From Membranipora membranacea (taxonomy: Eukaryota > Bryozoa > Gymnolaemata > Cheilostomatida > Membraniporidae): 64,000 bases of DNA. Below, piece by piece: positions 56,141 to 64,000 of this stretch. The DNA lies in assembly GCA_914767715.1 (NCBI GenBank), contig OU612067.1:3908001-3972000 (forward strand). Direction: 5' to 3'. Below the pieces are notes generated by a model. It saw nothing but the letters and a program-made list of their open reading frames with translations. It had not been told where the DNA came from and searched no databases. The translations under genes were made by a program, and so were the position numbers. Each line of letters begins with the position of its first letter. Position 1 is the stretch's first letter.

Positions 56141-56717
56141 CTGTTAGAAACAATATGTATCCATTAATTAATTTAATTTAAATTTAATTAATTAATAAAT
56201 ATATTTTATCATGGGGTATGAAAGTTAATGAAATTGGGGGATACCAGTCTTTTGGGAAGAGGGTATAGAGCGAAATATTAGCAAATTAGTGAGTGGTCAT
56301 CGCTCGTTCCTACCATGATGTCATATATAGAAATAAGGATCCATGTGCGATAGCTTTTAGATAATACTATAGCCATCACTTTGAGATCGCAGTTGGATCA
56401 CTATTGCTAATTGAAACTCTGCCCAGGATCACTAAATGCGAAGAATGAGGAATCTGAAAAATAATTATACGGACTGAGGATATTTACTGTGGTTTGGAGG
56501 GGGAGATTGCGGATTGCATGCTCAGGTGTGAGGATTAAGATTCGAAGTGTGAGGATTGGGAGGATGACAGAGATTGGGCGATACCACCCCCAAAGTGGAT
56601 AGAGCAAAATAGAGGGAGAGAACTCCATGTGCCAAAAGAGGCTCTACAAACATCATGCTGATACGGTCAGGCAAAATAACAGACAGCGTAACTGAACAGG
56701 AAACTGTTGTATAGAAC
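56141..56717. other. No supported gene
   Basis: Frames at 56407-56628 and 56522-56863 (-) lack motifs and partly cross the palindrome on the right. An AATTAATTTAATT-rich stretch at about 56165-56200 is simple sequence. Confidence 0.4.
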
Positions 56718-56787
56718 CATAGAGGGTGGGTCACTAGATTCTGTCTGCTTACATGTAAGCAGAAAGAATCTAGTGACCCACCCTCTG
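56718..56787. mobile_element. 70-bp palindromic insertion with 10-bp TSD
   Basis: AGAGGGTGGGTCACTAGATT (from 56721) is inverted at the right end (to 56786). Arms are about 31 nt with two mismatched pairs; the centre is CTTACATGTAAG. The direct repeat TGTATAGAAC abuts it on both sides (56708-56717 and 56788-56797). Ends are CA..TG. It has the same design as the unit at 6387-6497 but shares no sequence with it. Confidence 0.75.
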
Positions 56788-56797
56788 TGTATAGAAC

Positions 56798-57404
56798 TTT
56801 GGTTAACGTTGTCACCTGCTGCTGATTTAGCTGAAGTGGGTGGGCTGAATCAATCCAAAACAAACACTGATATAATTGTCAAAACCAAGAGTAAAACTCA
56901 CAGCAGTCAGATAGAGTCACAGTGCATATTGAAAGAAACAGCAATGCAGTGACCGACTGAAGCAGTGACTGACTGAGTCATCTACTAGTAGTACTACTAG
57001 AGTGACATGGCACACACAGCAGGCATCATCACAGTCACGTCAGATCAGAACAAAACACATGATACAAAATAATGATTATCAACATTTCTTTATTTGTTGT
57101 ACCAATCAGCAAAGAGATAATTATGGAGTTCAAGAATTTGCTACATACTTGGTGTTCTGTCTCTTTGGCTGGGGCTGGAAGAATTTTCGTACGTTCTTGT
57201 TTTTATCAGGAGCTTTCCTGTTCTGTTGGTCCCTCCTTTTCCCCATCTTTTTTGTGTTTTCTCAGATGTGATGAATTTGTTAGCCAAACAAGTTAAAGTC
57301 AATTCATTGTGAATGAATGGGTGTTGTGAACACCCCCAACCTAATCGTTATCTTATCAAACCCAAAACATGGGTTATTACAGTGAATGAATTATGCACAT
57401 TTGT
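56798..57404. other. No supported gene
   Basis: Frames at 57002-57296 are Phe/Ser/Cys-rich without motif. Confidence 0.4.
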
Positions 57405-57870
57405 ATTATTAAAGTAGCAGACAACCACAAAAGTTATATTTTGATATTTGATGCATACTGATATACTCCTTCTAAATTTTCATGTTTTAAATAATTATCA
57501 AATTAGAATATTTTAATTATTTCAATTGCAAACTCTCTACCACCATTTTGTTTTAGTAACAGGCATACCCAATATGATTGGCAAATTGTAAATACTCTTA
57601 AAATAAATACATAATTGGAAAAAGTTAATGTATAAATTAAAAGGATTTTTTTCTAGAATTAGAGCAATTATCTTTTGTTTTAATTTTAACTTTAATCACA
57701 AAATCATCTACAAAAACAACACCATTCCTTTCAATGAATTATAATTACACAATTTCTATGAGATTATACACAAAACATAGCTTCTCAATTTAATTCACTT
57801 TATTGCAACCATTGGGGTTTAGGGGCTGCTGACTGCCCTGCGGTGCAGAACCAGAGCTTAAACCCTGGAT
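57405..57870. repeat. Dispersed repeat family, copy 2
   Basis: Starts TAAAGTAGCAGACAACCACA and ends near GCCCTGCGGTGCAGAACC; blocks are collinear with 40355-40400 and 41284-41650. It lacks the 56-bp array present in copy 1. A third, short end fragment lies at 60596-60650. Confidence 0.65.
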
Positions 57871-58473
57871 TTTTGTAGCAATATGTGTTTGTGTGGGTGT
57901 GAGGAAAATTCCATTCTGTAAATCTTAAAAAAACTGAAAGCAGGATTATAAACAAACCTCCCTAGGTAGGCCCTATGTGAGTGAACAGCAACTTACCTAA
58001 CTTACAATACACACATATAACACTCCCTTCATGCGCAACGGGGAGTGCCTCTTTAGTTTCAGTATAAAGTCAAATGTTTGTCCCCAGCATAAGCTATTCT
58101 ATGGTTGTATTTGGCCATATTTGTGTCAGTACAGAGAAAAGGAACAACTTAAACTGCCAATTTTGGTTACCGCAAATGCCTTGAATTTAGAACACCTGGT
58201 ACAAATGACAGCCATGATTAATGGCAATTGTTTGTTTACAGAAAGTCTCCGTGGCTGTGATTCTACCTCAACTGCCTAAGCTATCTGGTTGGGCTTCCAG
58301 GCACTATAAAATCCATTGGAATTTTGAGATCCTCAGTAGTCCTTGGGAGTGGTGACTGGTTGGTAAATTAATGAAAGATGGAGCAACAAAACACTCATTC
58401 AAGAGCTACATGTTTCCATCCATCAGGTCCTGAGGGGGTTTCAGGTAGATTGGTTGCAGAACTTTCCATAGTG
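57871..58473. other. No supported gene
   Basis: The frame at 58031-58279 (+) has no recognisable motif. Confidence 0.4.
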
Positions 58474-58740
58474 CTATGCATGTTTCCTTATGATCTGAGA
58501 CACTGCCGACCTGCCTAGCCTGTTGTGGGGAGCTGAGCCCTGAGCCAAATGATGCAAAGTCACAGAAAGTTTGAGACCTAGTTCAACAGCTTCTGTCATC
58601 ACAGTGTTGTTGGTGATATAGGAGCTTAACAATCCTAAAACATAATCAAAATTTTCAAGTGTCATCCTCAAATACTTGATGAGTCTTCTATTGTCAGTAT
58701 CTATGTTTTGTATCTTGATGCTCTCACTATTTTCTATGAT
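58474..58740 (-). pseudogene. PIF/Harbinger (HARBI1-like) N-terminal fragment
   Basis: Reads MRMTLENFDYVLGLLSSYIT, then AVELGLKLSVTLHHLAQGS and LGRSAVSQIIRK. This is the N-terminal helical region that precedes the DDE domain in Harbinger transposases (the 'RM....F..LL..I..Y' and 'LA..L..LA.G' phrases). The DDE part is missing. Frame is open for about 65 codons only. Confidence 0.65.
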
Positions 58741-58892
58741 ACAAAAACATAGCTGATGGAATGATGATGAAATCCCAGCTGTTAAGCTATTTAGCTATTG
58801 GGCTATTTGGTTAGCACGAGTCATCTTTGTCACAGAATTTGTGACAACTCCCTATTTTAAAAGGAATTATCTTTAGATCATTTCTCACTCGA

Positions 58893-60045
58893 TTAACAAA
58901 ATTCTGAGTTAATTCTGCTTAAATAGTCTGCTCCGACGTTGTCCTTGCCTTTGTTGGCCTCCACTTTGATCTTGAAGTTCTGTAGGTACATGGCCCATCT
59001 CATTACTCTGCCGTTCTCAAACTTGGCCTGATTGATGTATACTAGCGGCTGATGATCTGTCTGCAGCGTAAACTCCGCACCACATAAGTATTGCAGATAT
59101 TTCTTTATAGCCCATACCACTGCTAGGCACTTTAATCTCTATGGTTGAATAGTTCCTCTCCCGGTCCAGAAGCTTTCCGCTTGCATAGCTGACTGGAAAC
59201 AACTTTCCATCATAAGTTTGCATCAGCACAGCTCCCAGTCCAACATCAGATGCATCAGTCCCAAGCACAAATGGTTTGTGCACATCAGGTATTCTCAGGA
59301 TCGGTGCACTAGTTAGCATAGCTTTCAAGCTGGCATATGCTTTCTCCTGCGGTTCCTGCCATCTGACTTTCGTTGGCTCGCCTTTCTGCGTTAAATCTGT
59401 TAGAGGGCTGGCGATGGTTGAGTAATGTGCTATGTACTCTCTATAGCACCCAGCATGTCCCAGGAAAGACCTCACTTGACTTTTATCTCCGGGCCTCTGC
59501 ATGGCCCTGATTTTCTGTATGTTGTCCTCTATTGGTTTGATCCCATCTGACCAAAGCTGATGGCCAATGAATTGGCCTCTCCAATCCTGCACTTGCTCGT
59601 TCGGACAGTAAGCCCTGCAGCCTTAAGTCTGTTGAATACTGTTGTCAATAGTCTGCCATGTCCTTCCCAGCATTCACTGTGTACCAGGATATCATCAATG
59701 TAGTCGTCCACTCCTTTAGGATCTCCCAGGAGTCTTCTCATCCCTCTCACCAGTGTAGCTCCAGAGTTGTCCATTCCAAATGGAACTCATAGAACTCATA
59801 GAACTCATAGTGTCCATCAGGGGTGACAAACGCTGTTTTGGAGATATCTTCTTTCTTCACTGGTATCTGCCAGTAACCCTTAGACAGATCAAGTTTGGTG
59901 AAGTATTTGTCTCCACTCAGCTTCTGGAATAGGTCATCAGCTTTAATCATGGATTCTGGATCAAACACCTATATTTTGTTGAGCTTGCGATACCCTACAG
60001 GTGGAAAAGTTTCATGGACTTTAAATTCGTGATTGTCTGCTCATG
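58893..60045 (-). pseudogene. pol: Third Ty3/gypsy pol fragment: RT and RNase H
   Basis: From 60045 down: RKLNKI, stop, VFDPESM; RT palm (LDLSKGYWQIPVKKEDISK, TPDGHYEFYEF; PFGM read in another frame near 59770; catalytic YIDD in 59529-59774); thumb with GHAGCYREYIAHYSTIASPL; RNase H (LGTDASDVGLGAVLMQTYDG, then LQTDHQPLVYI, 58893-59400). It ends at ADYLSRINSEFC without integrase. At least three frameshifts and one stop. Motifs differ from the other two gypsy copies (YIDD rather than YLDD), so it is a separate lineage. Protease, gag, integrase and LTRs not found. Confidence 0.88.
59784..59810. repeat. Three 9-bp tandem units within gypsy RT
   Basis: AACTCATAG three times without change, coding for repeated YEF in the RT; it lies directly at the point where the reading frame is lost. 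Confidence 0.9.
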
Positions 60046-60776
60046 ACCATTATTCATGGTTGAAACAAATCGCGAGTTGTCCTCTCTCGCGAATTTTGGG
60101 GACATTGTTATTAGCAAATATTAGGATGGGTGTTAACACTTGAGTGCTAAAAAGATCCGGAGGGAAAATATAAACCTGTGCTTACTTATTTGAGTCCATC
60201 CAGCATGCCTGAGCATAATTTTCACAGTGCAAGCAGGGGATACCATGTATACCAAGCAATGTGGAGACCAGAGCTTAATGAGGAGTAAGAGGTACCATCA
60301 GTGCAGACAATTGGACACAAAACATAATAGCCTGGTACCGCACAAAGCTATGCAGCTATGGCCAATTAGGCACAACTCCCAGTGGATGGCAAAGGATCCA
60401 AACCGCTGTGAAGCAGCCACAGTGAGATTCCAGAACCCACATTCCTGGTTACACCCTCTTATTGCTCATCATCTATTTTTTATCATCATAGCATCAGAAA
60501 TAATTATAGTAAAACTCCCACCATGTGGCTCCATATATACTAATATCACTTCCCTAATCCCATCACAATTGTTGCAACATAACCTAGCTGCTCTTAAAGT
60601 AGCAGTTAACCACAATAGTTATATTTTGATATTTGATGCGTTATGATTAGGGCTGTGCAAGATTAAAGAAAATTGATCTTAATCTTGACATGTCCAATTA
60701 ATTTGCGATTACTTTTACTTTTAATCTTCCCATCTGGTTGACTAGAGGACCACTCACTGAAGAAGAAATCAAGCCA
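60046..60776. other. No gene; repeat fragment at 60596-60650
   Basis: Contains the 13-mer GAGTTGTCCTCTC (60074-60086) followed by TCGCGAATTTT, and the third fragment of the dispersed repeat family (TAAAGTAGCAGTTAACCACA). GGGCTGTGCAAGATTAAAG at 60651 resembles transposon termini, but no partner was found. The frame at 60227-60646 (+) lacks a motif. Confidence 0.35.
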
Positions 60777-61068
60777 CAACAATATCTTTTCTATAGATAT
60801 GGACTATTGATGGGCTTTCGTTGAGTGGTTGAGTCATTATTTCATAGCTACGTGTAAATGTAATCACCTTTAGTTTCGTTTTTGGAAAACCTGACCAGAC
60901 TTTTAGACCTTTTTCTTGTAATCAACAATATCTTTTTTATAGATATGGACTATTGATGGGCTTTCGTTGAATGGTTGAGTCATTATTTCATAGCTACGTG
61001 TAAATGTAATCACCTTTAGTTTTGTTTTTGGAAAACCTGACCAGACTTTTAAACCTTTTTCTTGTAAT
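60777..61068. repeat. Tandem duplication of a 146-bp unit
   Basis: 60777-60922 and 60923-61068 differ at only a handful of positions (for example GTTGAGTGG against GTTGAATGG, TTTCGTTTT against TTTTGTTTT). No coding content. Confidence 0.9.
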
Positions 61069-62563
61069 CAGCATAGTCATGCAATGGCAATTGAAGGGCT
61101 CTGGTGTATGCCTGGAGCAATAAATCAATGTACAAAACTTACAGCAATGCAATATTTAAATGTAATAAACTTTAATACAAATAGGTACTGTGAGTGGGGT
61201 TGGAGATCCCAAATAACAGGCAAAAGTTTAAACTTAAAAAAGAGTAGATTACCATGTTTTTTTCGTAAAGCAGGAGATAAGAAAGTAGAATTGCATAAAT
61301 ATCGCATGTACTCTTAAAAGAGTGCAGCTGACAGCCCTGAGAGCTTGAGTTTTGACTGATCCAGAAAAATGGTCACACCAATGTCATAATGTGTAAGTAC
61401 ATCTGAAGGATTTATTTTATAATGTCTGCTGGCTGTATTGTGTATCAGATAAATCATGGACCATAAAATAAGACTCTGGTTAAGGGATGAAAACCCCATA
61501 GTTTTTTGGTGATGAAAATATTTTGCCATATATTTACATCTTAAAGTCTCTGAAACTTGTTTGAAGTATTAAATCAAAATAATTCACCTGTTAGTACTAT
61601 CAAAAGTTGTAATTTTTTGTACAAAATTTTGCGTCGATTCATTGTGCTTGTTAAAGCTCTCAAACGCAAAATCAAACCACACCCTTTTTATGAACCCTTA
61701 GTCAAATATAAAAAAAAGAAACCTCATTCCAGCTCCATTTTACAGCTGTCTGAGAGACCTTGCGCCAGTAAAATTTATGACTTAAATGCAGCCATGGTGT
61801 AATGCGTTATTTCCTTGATCACCACAGAGAAATACTCATATTTAGATGGCCTTGAGCATGTGTCATTGCTAACGAAGTTTTATGATATTTGTGATATGTG
61901 ATATAGTTTTCCGTTGTGTTTTGTTGGAAGATTAAGGTTTCCGTCATCATCAAACAACATGGATCTTCGGATCTGCTTACCAAGCAGATATTGAAGATAG
62001 TGACCGCTGAGATTCTGAAACAGCCCTGACTATCTCTTCCGTCACAAATATCGGGTCCTGCATCACTTGCTGCATCCCCTAAGAGATAAACTTAATTCAT
62101 TATTGCAGTACAAGATACTAACATCACAACGATTGTTAATCTTCTTCCTGTTACCGAAAAAATTTCACTGGCCCCATTGTCCTATTCATGAAGATGAGGC
62201 CTTGTCGGAAATCTGTCTATGCTAATCAGTATATCAAAGGGCAACCAGGGTTTCAAACAAGATCTCATTGATTGTTAGCAGATTATATACCTTATGGGGA
62301 AAAAGAGCAAACCTAAATCAGATGATTATGACATGAGCATTTCAATGCAGTGCAACGCATCAAAAACAACAATAATGAATTTTGAATTATTCCTTTGGTT
62401 TATTATTTCAAAGCTATTACAACTTCCATTAACAAATCAAAGAAAACAGAACAGAATGCTAGCAACAGAACATTCTTTTTGAGTTGATAACTCTCCTATT
62501 ATTCGTATTTGTACTACTTACTTGTACTTGTAGACGAAGTTCGTAGCGTGGCTACATCTCGTA
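61069..62563. other. No firm gene; weak coding-like frame near 61970-62080 (-)
   Basis: On the minus strand MQQVMQDPIFVTEEIVRAVS reads like protein for about 40 codons, but no exon borders are convincing. The LINE on the right ends just inside 62564, with a short 3' tail rich in ACAAGTA-like repeats (about 62500-62540). Confidence 0.35.
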
Positions 62564-64000
62564 TCAGGTTATATCGTCTACTATCTTCGCCACTATTGTA
62601 CTCCACACTTTCCTGTCCTGAGCCAGATCTAAACATTGATCAAAGGTTATATTAGTGTATGTTTTAAGGTCTTTCTTTACCGTATCTACCCAGGATGTTT
62701 TCTTTGCTCCTCTAGGATGCTTAGCCGGGTGGTGGAGGTATACATCTAGAGCTTGTCTGGCAGGTGCATCTTCAGAAAGCCTGAGGAGGTGTCCCAGCCA
62801 TCTGATTCTTCTGGTTCTGATTGTATCCGACCATGGTTTCTGTTTTGTTCTTGCGTAGAGGTCCTCGTTTCTGATCTTTTGAGGCCATCGTATCTTGAGT
62901 ATCTTCCGCAGTATATTTCTTTGGCACACGTCAATGGCATTGTTTCTCTCTTGGGTGATGGACCACAGTTCACTGTTGTAGAGGAATATGCTGCCTATGA
63001 GTGCATCGAATAGTCTCATCTTGATGTTCATACTTATGTTCTTGTGGGTGAGTATCTTGCTCAGACTGTTAAAAGCTGCTGTGGCCAGCTGGTTACGTCT
63101 AGCTATGTCATTCTCTGTTAATATGATGGAGCCCAGATATTTACATTTTTCCCATTCTTTCTTCTCTCTGTTGATGACATACTCTTCAGTCTTTGCTACG
63201 TTTATGTGCAGGTCACGCTCCAATAGTCTAGATGGAATTGTAGACTTTATGATCTCAATAGCATGGCTGCAGTTTCCCGCCACCCAGCATATATCGTCTG
63301 CATACTGGAGGCTTATCAGAACACCGGAATCATGGTATGATGCGTATCGGTGATCATCTAGGGCAGATGGTAGTCCAGGTCCTTGTGCAGTAGAGAAGTA
63401 GTTGTGATCTCCGAGAGCTGCATCTTGATTTGACATAGATTTTTCATAGCATAAGGCTTTTGCGAGGTAGAGAGTGAAAAGAGTGGGACTAAGGCAATCG
63501 CCTTGTGGTGTACCAACATTTGTTGTGAACGGTTCTCCTCGTCTTCCTTCCACATCTACAATCAGCGTGACATCTGCTATAAGGATCTTTATCATGTGCA
63601 GTTCTCCCGGATCAAGTATGCTGCGTAGGTCTTGTAGCAGTACTTTCCTATTTACTGTGTCAAAGGCTCTGGACATATCCATAAGCAGGATGTGGCTCTC
63701 GAAATTAGTGGATCTTACTGCTTTTTCGGCCATCATTTTTAAAGTGAAGAGCTGCTCCGTGGTGCCTCTTTCCACTCGATATGCGGCCTGGGTTACAGGT
63801 ATCTCTTGGTTTATCACATCTCGTATTCTCCAGAGCATGCAGGTCGCCAGTACTTTCCGCAGCATCGATAGTAGGATGATGGGTCTCAGGTGACTTGGGG
63901 GCCCCTTAGCTTTTCCTGGTCTTTGCAATGGGAGTAGCAGTCCTTCCTTGATTTCTTTAGGGTTTTCTCCGGTCAGTGCAATGGTGTTGAATATCTCTGC
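62564..64000 (-). CDS. LINE reverse transcriptase, truncated by the window edge
   Basis: The open frame runs from the window edge to a stop at 62564; it continues upstream of 63928 (a TTG, not a start), so the protein begins outside. RT motifs in order: LRPIILLSMLRKVLATCMLW (domain 1), TQAAYRVERGTTEQLFTLKM, LLMDMSRAFDTVNRKVLLQD (A), GTPQGDCLSPTLFTLYL (B), LQYADDICW (C; YADD 63293-63304), then thumb, and the C-terminal RRIRWLGHLLRLSEDAP ... PRGAKKTSWVDTVKKDLK block shared by many APE-type LINEs. No internal stop or frameshift over more than 450 codons, so this copy may be young. The endonuclease should lie beyond 64000. Confidence 0.9.
   Translation of the reverse strand, partial: AEIFNTIALTGENPKEIKEGLLLPLQRPGKAKGPPSHLRPIILLSMLRKVLATCMLWRIRDVINQEIPVTQAAYRVERGTTEQLFTLKMMAEKAVRSTNFESHILLMDMSRAFDTVNRKVLLQDLRSILDPGELHMIKILIADVTLIVDVEGRRGEPFTTNVGTPQGDCLSPTLFTLYLAKALCYEKSMSNQDAALGDHNYFSTAQGPGLPSALDDHRYASYHDSGVLISLQYADDICWVAGNCSHAIEIIKSTIPSRLLERDLHINVAKTEEYVINREKKEWEKCKYLGSIILTENDIARRNQLATAAFNSLSKILTHKNISMNIKMRLFDALIGSIFLYNSELWSITQERNNAIDVCQRNILRKILKIRWPQKIRNEDLYARTKQKPWSDTIRTRRIRWLGHLLRLSEDAPARQALDVYLHHPAKHPRGAKKTSWVDTVKKDLKTYTNITFDQCLDLAQDRKVWSTIVAKIVDDIT

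Noticed and set aside
60651-60720. Transposon terminus GGGCTGTGCAAGATT
   Set aside because: Looks familiar as a DNA-transposon end, but no inverted partner or target duplication was found nearby.
1-64000. CRISPR arrays, operons, rRNA genes or prokaryotic origin
   Set aside because: No spacer-repeat arrays or rRNA; introns, LTR retrotransposons and LINEs show a eukaryotic nuclear source.

Overview
The window is eukaryotic nuclear DNA, AT-rich and gene-poor. Several reading frames are split by spliceosomal introns with GT..AG ends, non-coding stretches are long, and both retrotransposons and DNA transposons are abundant. It is most likely an invertebrate animal: it holds a PAN/apple plus C-type lectin gene, ZMYM-type hAT, piggyBac, PIF/Harbinger and Ty3/gypsy families, and no bacterial-style gene packing. 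I cannot fix the phylum from sequence alone. Few if any intact host genes are present; the best is a lectin-like gene at 36743-39059 (+).

Layout. 1-5000: an unrecognised ORF, an internally deleted LINE (-) and a LINE 3' end (+). 5000-12000: mostly empty, with a 110-bp palindromic insertion at 6387-6497 flanked by a 9-bp duplication. 12189-14190: a decayed, intron-bearing piggyBac transposase (-). 15000-17150: duplicated PIF/Harbinger-like sequence, one copy split by a 509-bp fold-back MITE. 18350-22900: isolated coding-like fragments. 22928-24406: a three-exon SWIM zinc finger plus YqaJ nuclease gene (-) carrying lesions.

24884-35060 is a nested transposon complex. An old Ty3/gypsy pol (-) was split by a 2.09-kb element with a TTAA duplication (28443-30532) and by a 4.16-kb element with a TA duplication (30594-34757). 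Removing both gives back collinear gypsy coding sequence across each junction. The 4.16-kb element carries a five-exon reading frame that I cannot assign to any transposase family.

36743-39059 is the lectin gene. 40355-42451 holds a dispersed repeat with a 56-bp tandem array and a TIR element. 42633-50940 is a full-length Ty3/gypsy retrotransposon (-) with two 680-bp LTRs that I read as identical, a 4-bp target duplication, a primer binding site, a polypurine tract, intact gag and pol, and a canonical -1 slippery heptamer between them. This is a very recent insertion and probably a competent element. 52694-60040 holds transposase fragments (zinc-finger/unknown, hAT, Harbinger), a second palindromic insertion with a 10-bp duplication (56718-56787) and a third gypsy pol fragment. 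The right edge (62564-64000, -) is the RT half of another LINE that runs off the window.

The window therefore reads mainly as a record of successive transposition. Three insertions can be checked against an uninterrupted relative inside the window itself: the two nested elements against the intact gypsy, and the fold-back MITE against the neighbouring Harbinger copy.
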